Positions 51,229 to 59,717 of a stretch of DNA of 64,000 nucleotides are shown in pieces (positions within the stretch are counted from its first letter, which is position 1; each line of letters begins with the position of its first letter). Both the position numbers and the translations under genes were made by a program. The notes under the pieces are model-generated. The model worked only from the letters and a program-made list of their open reading frames with translations. It searched no databases and was not told the DNA's origin. Source of the DNA: Prosthecobacter debontii (lineage in GTDB: Bacteria > Verrucomicrobiota > Verrucomicrobiia > Verrucomicrobiales > Verrucomicrobiaceae); contig NZ_FUYE01000013.1 in the NCBI RefSeq assembly GCF_900167535.1, forward strand, positions 62,001 to 126,000, in the 5' to 3' direction.

Positions 51229-52329
51229 TCAGGAGTTGAAGAAGGCGCGCATCTGCTGCTTGTCTTCCGCGCGGGATTCACATTCTTCACGGCTGATGAG
51301 GCCTTTGGAGTAGAGGCTCCGCAGGGAATCATCCATCGTGATCATGCCCACATTTTTACCGGTCTGCATCACGCCATTGAGCATGTAGGTTTTACCATCG
51401 CGGATACAGGCGGCGGTGGCCGGGGTATTGACGAGCAATTCCAGAGCCATCGCACGGCCATTGCCATCCGTTTTAGGCACCAACTGCTGGGAGATGATGC
51501 CACGCAGAGATTCCGACACCATGATGCGGATCTGGTCACGTTGATCGGGCGGGAACACGTCCAGGACACGGTCCAGGGTGCGGGCGGAGTTACCGGTGTG
51601 CAGGGTGCCGAGCACCAAGTGACCGGTTTCCGCAGCGGTGATGGCCAGGGAGATGGTCTCCAGGTCGCGCATTTCACCGACCATGATCACATCTGGGTCT
51701 TCACGGAGAGCACCACGGAGAGCGGCGGCGAAGGAGTCGGTGTGGGTGCCCACTTCACGCTGGTTCACGTGGCAGCCTTTGGGCTCGATCACGTATTCGA
51801 TGGGGTCTTCCAGCGTGATGATGTGGTCTTGACGCTCTTTGTTAATCTCATCCACCAACGCGGCCAGGGTGGTGGATTTACCGCAACCCACGGGACCGGT
51901 CACCAGCACGAGGCCGTTGTGATAGCGGATGAGGGTGCGGACGGTATCCGGCAGGCCGAGCTGCTCTACGGAGCGGATGTTCGTGCTGATGATGCGGAAG
52001 GTGATGTCGATGCCCAGACGCTGCTGGACGACGGAGGCACGAAAGCGGCCAAACTCCGGGGAGTAGGCAAAGTCCACATCACCCCGGGTTTCCAGCTCAT
52101 GGATCTGTTTTTCCGTGAGGAAGCTGTAGGCGAGGCGGCGGGTATCCTCGGGGGTCATTGCCACGGCATTGCCCCAGATGGGGGTCAGATTGCCGAAGCG
52201 TCTCCAAATGGGCTGGGCTGCCGTGGCGAGGTGGAGGTCGGAGGCCTCATACTGCATGCAGAAACGCAGATAATCATCCACGTGGCCCAGCACGGGCACT
52301 AGATCTTGGGGGGCGGCTTGGTCGGACAT
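51229..52329 (-). CDS. PilU-like second retraction ATPase (PilT paralogue)
   Basis: The 366-residue paralogue has YEASDLHLATAAQP, Walker A GPVGCGKST at about 145-153, ITLEDPIEYVIE, DVIMVGEMRDLETI and GTLHTGNSARTLDRV. The AIRNLIRE-like motif is replaced by AACIRDGKTYML, as in the PilU-like group that assists PilT. It lies just upstream of pilT. ATG at 52329 gives the family start; an ATG at 52344 would add five residues. The yqjK-like gene ends at 52341, so this start lies 11 bp past its stop. Confidence 0.92.
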   Translation of the reverse strand: MSDQAAPQDLVPVLGHVDDYLRFCMQYEASDLHLATAAQPIWRRFGNLTPIWGNAVAMTPEDTRRLAYSFLTEKQIHELETRGDVDFAYSPEFGRFRASVVQQRLGIDITFRIISTNIRSVEQLGLPDTVRTLIRYHNGLVLVTGPVGCGKSTTLAALVDEINKERQDHIITLEDPIEYVIEPKGCHVNQREVGTHTDSFAAALRGALREDPDVIMVGEMRDLETISLAITAAETGHLVLGTLHTGNSARTLDRVLDVFPPDQRDQIRIMVSESLRGIISQQLVPKTDGNGRAMALELLVNTPATAACIRDGKTYMLNGVMQTGKNVGMITMDDSLRSLYSKGLISREECESRAEDKQQMRAFFNS

Positions 52330-52340
52330 GAGAAGGGTGA

Positions 52341-52718
52341 TCACGCACGCGGGCGTTCACCCTCGTGCTGAGAGAGATGTTGGGTCAGGTAATTTTGAAG
52401 AAAATGGCGGCCATATTTCCACGCCTCCTGCCGCACCATGCCAAGCACAGGAGACAGAATTAGCGCAATAAGGCCGCCTTTTGTAGCGGAAGCGCCCAAG
52501 TTGTCACGCTCAATCTTACTGCGAGGAGAAGGCATGAGACTGCGGACCAATAAAAGGCCGCCTAATGCCGCTGCTCCCACCCAAATCCAAGGATGTTCAC
52601 GCACGGAGCGGCTGATCATCACCTTCGGGTTCAGGTCCTCCGTCGCGAGGTGGAGGTGGGCACCGAGTAGAGTTCTGGCCCGTTCCAGGTCTTTGATGGC
52701 CTGCTGTTTAGCGGTCAT
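52341..52718 (-). CDS. YqjK-like small membrane protein
   Basis: The 125-residue product has a helical N-terminus (QQAIKDLERARTLLGAHLHL), a TM segment at about 47-62 (WVGAAALGGLLLVRSL), and a second hydrophobic stretch near GGLIALILSPVLGMV. The HPWIWVGAAALGG pattern occurs in proteins linked to YqjD/ElaB. It overlaps the upstream gene by 4 bp. The order yqjD-yqjE-yqjK matches the E. coli cluster, and this small protein is named by that layout more than by sequence. Confidence 0.6.
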   Translation of the reverse strand: MTAKQQAIKDLERARTLLGAHLHLATEDLNPKVMISRSVREHPWIWVGAAALGGLLLVRSLMPSPRSKIERDNLGASATKGGLIALILSPVLGMVRQEAWKYGRHFLQNYLTQHLSQHEGERPRA

Positions 52719-53101
52719 GAGTCGTGTGGATTGTTACCGATCCATTCGCGGTCACGCCGGAATTGATGGAAGGTCTCCTCAAAGACACGCAGCTTTTTCA
52801 GGCGGACTTTGAGCGAGATGAAGAAGATAAAAGCAAACAACAAGTGACCGCCTGCCGTCCACAGCGCCACCTTCCACCAGGGTAAGCCCTGAGTTTCTGC
52901 GACGACCCACACCAAGGCGGGTAGGGCGAGCATCCAGCCAAAGAGCAGGCAGCCAATGAGGACGGCCACCAGGACCAAGATCTCACTGAGTTTGACCCCG
53001 GCCTCGCGGGCCTCGATCTGGAATAAGTGGCCGCGTGCCTCCGCATAAAGCGCCAGAGCACGCAGCAAGGATCTGACCCGGGAGACCTCGATATCCATCA
53101 T
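52715..53101 (-). CDS. YqjE-like/phage-holin-type membrane protein
   Basis: The 128-residue product has two TM helices (about 38-68 and 78-100) between an amphipathic N-terminus and a basic C-terminus, matching the Holin-X/YqjE family (PF07332): LFQIEAREAGVKLSEILVLV and LFAFIFFISLKVRLKK. It overlaps the next gene by 4 bp (ATGA). In E. coli, YqjE lies between the membrane-anchored YqjD and YqjK; a role at the inner membrane is plausible. Confidence 0.75.
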   Translation of the reverse strand: MMDIEVSRVRSLLRALALYAEARGHLFQIEAREAGVKLSEILVLVAVLIGCLLFGWMLALPALVWVVAETQGLPWWKVALWTAGGHLLFAFIFFISLKVRLKKLRVFEETFHQFRRDREWIGNNPHDS

Positions 53102-53125
53102 GGGCTGGCAGTCGGTCCGGAAATT

Positions 53126-53512
53126 TTAACGGCGGAGAATCAGCCCGACCACGAGGCCGATGCCAAAGGCGGTGATGAGGGCCTGGCGAGGCTTTTCACG
53201 AGCCATCTTTTCCGCTTCGTCCACGAAGTTTTGGCAGGTGTCACGAGCATGCTCCAGGGCATCATCCGCATAGTGGCGGATGTCGCTGGCTTTGTCGGTG
53301 AGTTCAGTCTTCAGGGCAGCGGCTTTTTGTTCCGCAGCGCTTTTGAGCTGTTGAGCCCGGCTTTCCGCGGCATCGCGGAGTTCAGCGGCTTTTTGAGCAG
53401 CAGCGGCGCGGAGTTCTTCAGCGGCTTTCATGGCGCTGGCTTTAGCGGCCTGAAAGGGATCGTTAGCGGTCGTGCCGCCGAGGCCAGGATTAGGGAGGTT
53501 AGGCTCGTTCAT
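53126..53512 (-). CDS. YqjD/ElaB-like (DUF883) membrane-anchored protein
   Basis: The 128-residue product has an Ala-rich coiled region (AAAQKAAELRDAAESRAQQL) and a C-terminal TM helix ending GIGLVVGLILRR, the hallmark of the DUF883/ElaB/YqjD group. In E. coli such proteins bind ribosomes at the inner membrane in stationary phase. It heads a run of minus-strand genes (yqjD-, yqjE- and yqjK-like, pilU-like, pilT) that could be one transcript. Confidence 0.8.
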   Translation of the reverse strand: MNEPNLPNPGLGGTTANDPFQAAKASAMKAAEELRAAAAQKAAELRDAAESRAQQLKSAAEQKAAALKTELTDKASDIRHYADDALEHARDTCQNFVDEAEKMAREKPRQALITAFGIGLVVGLILRR

Positions 53513-53677
53513 GGGCAGAAGATAAGTTCGAGGGTGATTTAAAGCTGACTGACTGCGATGGCGAATGGAAAGATGACAGTTTCTTATAGCACAGCGCTTG
53601 AATTGAAATCGTCTCCGGAGGGCTGGAGTGGCTGTGTCAAAGTGCCTGATCTCGTTAGCCCATTGTGACTAAAGCCC

Positions 53678-54541
53678 TCACCAGCGGATGCTCTGGAGGA
53701 ATTTTACGCTCTTGGGGATCTGGCTTTCGGACGAGGAGCTTTCGTCTTCGATGAAGTAATACTTCACGCCCACCTTTTGCGCGGTCGCCAGGATTGCGGC
53801 CCAGTTCATTTGGCCGGTGCCGAGCGTGACGTCATTGTTCACATCCGTTTGGCCGCTCAGGCTGCCTGTGGCCACACCTTGTTTCAGGTCTTTGAGGTGC
53901 ATCAGGTCCCAGCGGTTGGGGTATTTCTCCAGCAGCTTGACGGGGTCTTGCCCGGGAAACACGACCCAGAGGGTATCCATCTGGAATTTCACCTGCTCGG
54001 GGTTGGTTTCCTGAATGATCAGATCCGCCAGCGTTTCCCCCTTTTTCCAGGGTTGATACTCAAAGCCATGCAGATGGTAGAAGAACTTGATGCCGACCTT
54101 GGCCAGGGCAGCACCGGCTTGGTTGAAGGTGGCGGCGATCTCCCGCGCCTGGGCTTCGTCCATGGGGCTCTTGTGATCGGCCCAGGCACATCCGGCATAC
54201 TCCAGGCCCAGTTCCTTGGCCTCTTGGGCGACGGCATCCGGCTCGGTCTGCCAGCGTTTGTAGGGATAGTGGGCGCTGACGGCCTTCAGGCCACGGCTTT
54301 CCAATTCCTTTTTAAATTCGGGGATCGGCATCTCGTGGGTGCCAGCCAGTTCGACGAGCTGAATGCCGAAGGATTTAACCGTATCGAGGGTGCGGGACAC
54401 GCCCTTCAGCTTGAACTGAGAGCGCAGGCTGTAGAGTTGGAGTCCGGGGCTGGCGGTGAATTTTCCTTCCTCAGCGTGCGTCAGAGCGCTGGTTGTCAGA
54501 AAAAAGGCGGTAACTGTGAAAGCAATTCTGGAAAAGCTCAT
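53678..54541 (-). CDS. secreted sugar phosphate isomerase/epimerase-like TIM-barrel protein
   Basis: The 287-residue product has a signal peptide (MSFSRIAFTVTAFFLTTSALTHA) and a xylose-isomerase-like barrel: PGLQLYSLRSQF, FFYHLHGFEYQP, VKFQMDTLWVVFPGQDP, DLMHLKDLKQG and YYFIEDESSS, giving the E/D/H metal set. Similar secreted homologues are frequent in PVC bacteria, and their substrates are unknown. The start at 54541 opens the signal peptide; the frame open to 54655 is rejected. It is divergent from exbB. Confidence 0.85.
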   Translation of the reverse strand: MSFSRIAFTVTAFFLTTSALTHAEEGKFTASPGLQLYSLRSQFKLKGVSRTLDTVKSFGIQLVELAGTHEMPIPEFKKELESRGLKAVSAHYPYKRWQTEPDAVAQEAKELGLEYAGCAWADHKSPMDEAQAREIAATFNQAGAALAKVGIKFFYHLHGFEYQPWKKGETLADLIIQETNPEQVKFQMDTLWVVFPGQDPVKLLEKYPNRWDLMHLKDLKQGVATGSLSGQTDVNNDVTLGTGQMNWAAILATAQKVGVKYYFIEDESSSSESQIPKSVKFLQSIRW

Positions 54542-54686
54542 AGGAGAATGGAAGCTGAGACTTTCTTTATGGAAAAGCCAAATTCGGGATAAACTGGCAG
54601 TTTTTTTGCCTGTATTCTGCGCCGAAAGCTCCAGCTTTAGCCTCGACTCTTGCATCCTTCACCCTCGTGCCTACTGTCCACCGCCC

Positions 54687-55523
54687 ATGCATCGCCCCAC
54701 TTTTTTCGTTTTAACCCTCCTGACCTGCTTGATGTCATGGATCGCTCCGGTGGTTCAAGCCCAGACTGTTAGCCCTACAGAAACCGCGACTCCGAGCGGA
54801 GTGGTGACGGAGGCTCCCGCTGGCGCAGAGGACAATCCCTTTGGCCAAGCGCTGACCCTGGAGGGCTTCATCAAGAGCACGGGGGTGATGGCTTACCCCC
54901 TCATCGTGCTCTCCATGGTCACCGCCTTCCTGATCGTGCTCTTCACTGTCACGGTGCGTCAGGGCACAGTGGTCAGTGATGCCTTCATGAACTCGGCTGA
55001 CGCGCTGATCCGCAAGCAAGATTACCTGGGCCTGCTGGCGGTGTGCAATCGCCGCAATGAGTGCATCGCCCGCATCACGGCGAAGACCCTGGACTTCGCC
55101 ACCCGGAACCCGACCGCGAGCTTTGAGGAAGTCAAAGAAGTGACCGAGGCGGAGGGAAATCGCCAATCCAGCCTGCTGTTGGCACGCATCGCCTATCTCG
55201 GGGATGTGGGCGCCGTGGCTCCGATGCTGGGCCTGCTGGGCACCACGCTGGGGATGATCACCACCTTCCACGCCATTTCCGGTAAGGAATACGGCGGCTC
55301 CAATCAGCTCGGTCTGGCCCAAGGGGTGTCTGAGGCGCTGCTGTGCACGGCCTCCGGTCTGGTCATCGGTATCCCGGCGCTGATTTTCTACGCCATCTTC
55401 CGGGGTAAGGTGAACCGCCTGATCTCGGAGATGGAAGCCGCCACCACCCACCTCATGGCCCTTCTGGCCGTGCAGTATAAGCGGGCCGCCCGCGCTGCCA
55501 CCTCCGGTCGTGTCGGGGAATAA
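54687..55523 (+). CDS. exbB: ExbB/TolQ/MotA-type proton channel protein
   Basis: The 278-residue product has a signal-like first helix (MHRPTFFVLTLLTCLMSWIA), a second helix at about 70-92 (VMAYPLIVLSMVTAFLIVLF), then the ExbB pore helices (DVGAVAPMLGLLGTTLGMITTF and ALLCTASGLVIGIPALIFY). With ExbD it forms the inner-membrane proton-driven motor that energises outer-membrane transport or envelope tethering. exbD follows 25 bp downstream. The extra N-terminal helix is usual in this subgroup. Confidence 0.9.
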   Translation: MHRPTFFVLTLLTCLMSWIAPVVQAQTVSPTETATPSGVVTEAPAGAEDNPFGQALTLEGFIKSTGVMAYPLIVLSMVTAFLIVLFTVTVRQGTVVSDAFMNSADALIRKQDYLGLLAVCNRRNECIARITAKTLDFATRNPTASFEEVKEVTEAEGNRQSSLLLARIAYLGDVGAVAPMLGLLGTTLGMITTFHAISGKEYGGSNQLGLAQGVSEALLCTASGLVIGIPALIFYAIFRGKVNRLISEMEAATTHLMALLAVQYKRAARAATSGRVGE

Positions 55524-55548
55524 CAATGCTTTTGCCGACTGAATCCTC

Positions 55549-55983
55549 ATGAACTTTCGCAAACAGCATTCCATTGAGCCCACGCCCATGCAGCTCGCGC
55601 CGCTGGTGGATGTGCTGTTCCTGCTGGTGATCTTCTTTGCCGTGACCTCGCACTATGCGAAGAACGAGCAGGTCATGGACATCAGCGTGCCGGCGGCCGA
55701 TGAAGGCCAGGAGAAGGAATCCCGCAATGTCGGGGAGATCATCATCAACATCAAAACGGAAGGTGAAATCATCGTCAACGGACAGCAGATCACGGAAGAA
55801 GAACTGCTGGTGAAGCTGCGGAACATCGCCTCGATCTACAAGGACCAAGCCGTCATTCTGCGTGGGGATGAAGTGGCCGATTATAAATACGTGATCAATG
55901 TGCTCAATACCTGTCAGAAGGCCGGCATCTGGAACATCGCCTTTGCCACGCGTAAGCCCGAAACAGAAGCCCCGAAGAACTGA
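55549..55983 (+). CDS. exbD: ExbD/TolR biopolymer transport protein
   Basis: The 144-residue product has the ExbD layout: a short N-tail, one TM helix with the key aspartate (QLAPLVDVLFLLVIFFAVT, D25), and a periplasmic domain ending NIAFATRKPE with VILRGDEVADYKYVINVLNTC. It is cotranscribed with exbB and a TPR gene, which begins one base after its stop codon. Confidence 0.92.
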   Translation: MNFRKQHSIEPTPMQLAPLVDVLFLLVIFFAVTSHYAKNEQVMDISVPAADEGQEKESRNVGEIIINIKTEGEIIVNGQQITEEELLVKLRNIASIYKDQAVILRGDEVADYKYVINVLNTCQKAGIWNIAFATRKPETEAPKN

Positions 55984-55984
55984 G

Positions 55985-58447
55985 ATGCGCCGTCCTGATC
56001 TGTCCCTCATTGTCGCCGTCTCCCTGCTCGGGGTCGTCACTTCCGCCATCGGGCAAGCCGTGCCTCGTGCCGTGCCTGTGGAGGACGAAGAAGTCCAGAA
56101 GCCGATCCCCCGGGCCATCCCGGTGAATCCCAATGAAGTGCCCCCCGCTCCGCCCAAGCCCAAAGGCCCGGACCAGGATCTCTTCGACTACGCCAGCATG
56201 GTCTATGAGCGGGGCGAGTATGCCATCGCTGTGCAGTCCTTTGGTGAGTATCTGCAAAATTATCCCTCCGGCTCCCAGGTGCCGCTGGCGCTGTTCCGCA
56301 TCGCCGAGTGCTACATGAAGCAGAACCAGCTCAAGGTGGCGGAGACCTATTACCAGGAAGTGGTCAGCCGCTATCCGAACTCCGAGGGCGCACCCTCGGC
56401 GGCCTATCGTCTCGGAGCCATGCGCTTCAATGCCAAAGACTTTGAGGAATCGGCCCGCCAGTTTGCTTTCTGCGAGACGAAGAGCACCCTGCCTCAGGTC
56501 AGGCTGGCCGCCTCTTACAACAAGGCCCGGGCTTATCAGATGCTCGGAGATACCGCACGTCAGGTCGCCGCTTTGCAAACGGTCATCTCCACAAAGACGG
56601 ACAACCCTTATCGCGAAGCCGCCCTTTTGACCCTGGGCACCGTTCTTCTGGCGCAGGATAAGAAGGCGGAAGCTCTGCCTTTGTTCCAAGACTTGCTCAA
56701 GGAGAGCAAGGACAACGCCGTGCTGTCCGAGGCCAGTGTTAAAGCCGCCGTGCTGCTGGCGGAGACGGGCAAGCCCGATGAAGCAATCCCGCTCTTTGAA
56801 CGGGCGCTCGCCATTCCGGAAACCTCTCCGCTCAACCGTGGCATCGCCTTGGTCGGCGTGGTGCAGGCCCTGTTTGCCAAGGGGAATTACGACGGCGTGA
56901 TCGATAACTACAATCGCAACTCCGGTGTGCTGCCTGAGGGCGAGACACGGCCGAAGATGCTGCTGCTGGTGGGCAATGCCTACCGCATGAAGAAGGCCTA
57001 TGCCCGGGCGGTGGAGGTCTATCTGATGATCGAACAAGGCTACCCCGGTTCCGATCAAGCCTTCGAGGCCGGTTACTGGAAGCTGTATTGCTTTTACCTG
57101 CTTGATGACAAGGACCTGGGCGAGTTTGCCGCTGCGTTCATCCAGAAGCATTTGCAAGATCGCGCTCAGCATGAGTTTCTCAACCTGGCGCGCCTGATCC
57201 GTGCGGACTTCTATTTTAACAAAGGCGATTATGCCAACGCGGCCAACAGCTACAGTGACGTGCAGATCGATAAACTGCCCGTGAAGCTGCAGCCCGGCAC
57301 CCTCTTCAACAAAGGCTGGGCCCTGGCGGAGGCCGGACGCCATCAGGATGCCATCAGCGCCTTCAGTCAGTTCTTAGCTCAATTCCCCGCGCATGAGTTC
57401 ACCGCGAAAGCCTTGGCTCGTCGGGGGCTGGCCTATCGCTCGGCCAAAGACATCGTCAAAGCGGTGGCAGACTTCCAGCGGGTGGTGAAGGAGTACACCA
57501 ACTCGGATGCCGCTGAGGTGGCCTACCTTCAGCTCGGCCTTATCGCTATGGAGCAGCGGGATTCGAAGGCCATGATCGCCGCCTTTGAAATGCTGGTGAA
57601 GAAGTATCCACGCAGCCAAGCCGCAGGCCAGGCCTGGTATGGCATCGGGCGGGGTTACTTTGATCTGAAGGACTGGGAAAAAGCTGTCCCGGCTCTGGAA
57701 AAGGCCATCGAGGTGGATAAGACCGCCAATCTGGATCGTGCCAGCCAGATGCTGATGCTGGCCCACTACGCTCAGCAGAATGTGGATGGCCTGTCTCAGG
57801 CGATCGATAACTATCGCAAGGCCAATGAGAACGCCGTCATCCCGCCCAACGTGGTCTCCTGGTTAGGCCTCAAGCTCTATGACATGAAGCTGTATGCTCG
57901 GTCCACGAAGTATCTCAGCCTGGCCACCACGCCCGATGCCCCTGAGAACACAGACCCCCGCGTCTGGAACTACCTCGGCATGGCCTTCCTGGAAACCAAG
58001 GACTACGAGGCCAGCATCAAAGCTATCGATCATTTCCTGAAAGTGACCCCTGAAAGCGCGGTCAAAGCTCGCGGTCTCATGACCAAAGGACGGGCCTTGC
58101 TCGGTCTGGGTAAAATCCAAGAAGCCGAGAAAGTGGCTCAGGAAGGGTTGGGCTTCGCCAAGGATGGCAAACCCCAGGCGCTCTTGCTGATTTTGGAAGG
58201 CGACATTGCCATGGCCGCCGGAAACGAGCTGGAGAAAGCAGGCGATGCCAGCGGCGCTTTGGAGAAATACAAAGCGGCGGCGGGCAAGTTCATGTATCCG
58301 GCGCAGTTTTTTGACGATGGTGAAGTGACTCCTGAGGCCATGGACAAGGCGGCAAAAGCTCTCGAAAAAGCCGGTCAGGCGGAGAAAGCGGGCGATTTCC
58401 GCAAGAGCCTGAAGGATCGCTATCCGAGCTACAAGGCCGAGAATTGA
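55985..58447 (+). CDS. secreted TPR protein of the exbBD operon
   Basis: The 820-residue product has a signal peptide (MRRPDLSLIVAVSLLGVVTSAIG) followed by a Pro-rich linker and about eighteen tetratricopeptide repeats (for example DYASMVYERGEYAIAVQSFG, QVPLALFRIAECYMKQNQLK, AEVAYLQLGLIAMEQRDSK). It resembles YbgF/CpoB-type proteins of the Tol-Pal system, much enlarged. Its place directly after exbBD suggests a periplasmic partner of the proton motor. The start at 55985 opens the signal peptide; the longer open frame from 55898 overlaps exbD. Confidence 0.88.
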   Translation: MRRPDLSLIVAVSLLGVVTSAIGQAVPRAVPVEDEEVQKPIPRAIPVNPNEVPPAPPKPKGPDQDLFDYASMVYERGEYAIAVQSFGEYLQNYPSGSQVPLALFRIAECYMKQNQLKVAETYYQEVVSRYPNSEGAPSAAYRLGAMRFNAKDFEESARQFAFCETKSTLPQVRLAASYNKARAYQMLGDTARQVAALQTVISTKTDNPYREAALLTLGTVLLAQDKKAEALPLFQDLLKESKDNAVLSEASVKAAVLLAETGKPDEAIPLFERALAIPETSPLNRGIALVGVVQALFAKGNYDGVIDNYNRNSGVLPEGETRPKMLLLVGNAYRMKKAYARAVEVYLMIEQGYPGSDQAFEAGYWKLYCFYLLDDKDLGEFAAAFIQKHLQDRAQHEFLNLARLIRADFYFNKGDYANAANSYSDVQIDKLPVKLQPGTLFNKGWALAEAGRHQDAISAFSQFLAQFPAHEFTAKALARRGLAYRSAKDIVKAVADFQRVVKEYTNSDAAEVAYLQLGLIAMEQRDSKAMIAAFEMLVKKYPRSQAAGQAWYGIGRGYFDLKDWEKAVPALEKAIEVDKTANLDRASQMLMLAHYAQQNVDGLSQAIDNYRKANENAVIPPNVVSWLGLKLYDMKLYARSTKYLSLATTPDAPENTDPRVWNYLGMAFLETKDYEASIKAIDHFLKVTPESAVKARGLMTKGRALLGLGKIQEAEKVAQEGLGFAKDGKPQALLLILEGDIAMAAGNELEKAGDASGALEKYKAAAGKFMYPAQFFDDGEVTPEAMDKAAKALEKAGQAEKAGDFRKSLKDRYPSYKAEN

Positions 58448-59709
58448 TCCTCGGCCTTGGGATGAACCTTTGAGCGATTCAGATTCCTCGGTTGCGTGAG
58501 ACCTGTTCACGCAGCCGTCTCCGGCGGGATTGGAGCCCTGGGGAGTCATCGCGAATCTGTCGTTAGGGACAGTGCAGACCGTGTGCTGGAGTCGGGGCAG
58601 GGAGGCTACGGAGCTGCGTGCTTTCGCCTCGCCAAACGTTCTTGCTGATTTGCATTCGATTCCCATGCGGAACCTGGGTGAATCACTCGCCGAGATGTCA
58701 AACGAATTGATTCGTTTGTTTGACTTTTGGTTAGTCGGGAGCGAGCTGAACTGGATTCACCCTCTCCTCACCCTTGGGGGTAAGGGGGATTGTTTCTGTT
58801 TATGTTTCTGATTCTGATTGGTTTTGTTTAGCTTTGGTTTGCTTAAGCTGAGAAAAGCTGTGGGTTTCCTGGAGCTAACCTGTAGCTTTCAGGTGTGATC
58901 CCTCACGATGCGACCGCGGGCCCGTGATAGTGATGCGGTCACTCTTGGCCGCAAGGAAGTCCAAGCGAGATCCCTATCCACATCAAGCCCTGAAGATAGG
59001 CCTGCGACTGCGGCCAGGAGTGGCCGCATCACTCTTGGCCGCATGGAGGTCCAAGCGAGCTTCTTATCCACATCCAGCCCTGAAGATGGGCTCTCCAGGA
59101 CTTCGAGGTCGTCAGAAGACGAGGCATGTCGTTCAGCCTGCGACTGCGGGCAGGAGTGGCCGCATCACTTTTGGCCGCAAGGAAGTCCAAGCGAGATTCT
59201 TATCCACATCCAGCCCTGAAGATAGGCTCTCCACGACTTCGAGGTCGTCTGAAGACGAGGCACGTCCGCTCGGCCTGCGACTGCGGGCAGGAGTGGCCGC
59301 ATCACTTTTGGCCGCAAGGAAGTCCAAGCGAGCTTCCTATCCACATCCAGCCCTGAAGATAGGCTCTCCACGACTTCGAGGTCGTCTGAAGACGAGGCAT
59401 GTCGTTCGGCCTGCGACTGCGGCCAGGAGTGGCCGCATCACTTTTGGCCGCATGGAGGTCCAAGCGAGATTCTTATCCACATCAAGCCCTGAAGATAGGC
59501 TCTCCACGACTTCGAGGTCGTCTGAAGACGAGGCATGTCGTTCGGCCTGCGACTGCGGCCAGGAGTGGCCGCATCACTCTTGGCCGCAAGGAAGTCCAAG
59601 CGAGATTCTTATCCACATCAAGCCCTGAAGATAGGCTCTCCACGACTTCGAGGTCGTCTGAAGACGAGGCACGTCGCTCGGCCTGCGACTGCGGCCAGGA
59701 GTGGCCGCA
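58448..59709. other. 1.26-kb intergenic region with hairpin, unclassified DNA and a tandem-repeat array
   Basis: A hairpin lies at 58490-58516 past the TPR gene. Between 58520 and 58930 I see no credible gene; a 93-codon frame at 58530-58811 has a strange composition. From 58934 a 136-bp tandem array runs into the next gene. Frames inside the array are repeat by-products. Confidence 0.7.
58490..58516 (+). terminator. hairpin past the TPR gene
   Basis: GGTTGCGTGA-GACCTGT-TCACGCAGCC pairs over 10 bases with one G-T wobble. A T-tract is lacking, so it may be a transcript-end stabiliser more than a strict intrinsic terminator. It lies 43 bp past the stop. Confidence 0.5.
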
Positions 59710-59717
59710 TCACTTTT
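58934..59717. repeat. tandem array of a 136-bp repeat, about 5.7 copies
   Basis: CCTGCGACTGCGG recurs at 59001, 59137, 59274, 59410, 59546 and 59682, so the unit is 136 bp (137 once). A partial unit precedes 59001. Each unit carries a TGCGGCCA-GGAG-TGGCCGCA-type hairpin, a GAAGTCCAAGCGAG block, a TTATCCACATC block and a GACTTCGAGGTCGTC block. Copies differ by scattered substitutions. The last copy stops at GCATCACTTTTG, which includes the stop codon of the alpha-2-macroglobulin gene. Confidence 0.9.

Noticed and set aside
58530-58811. 93-codon frame between the TPR gene and the tandem array
   Set aside because: Odd composition, no clear start context, no domain, and possibly part of a dispersed non-coding repeat; kept only as a note in the intergenic entry.
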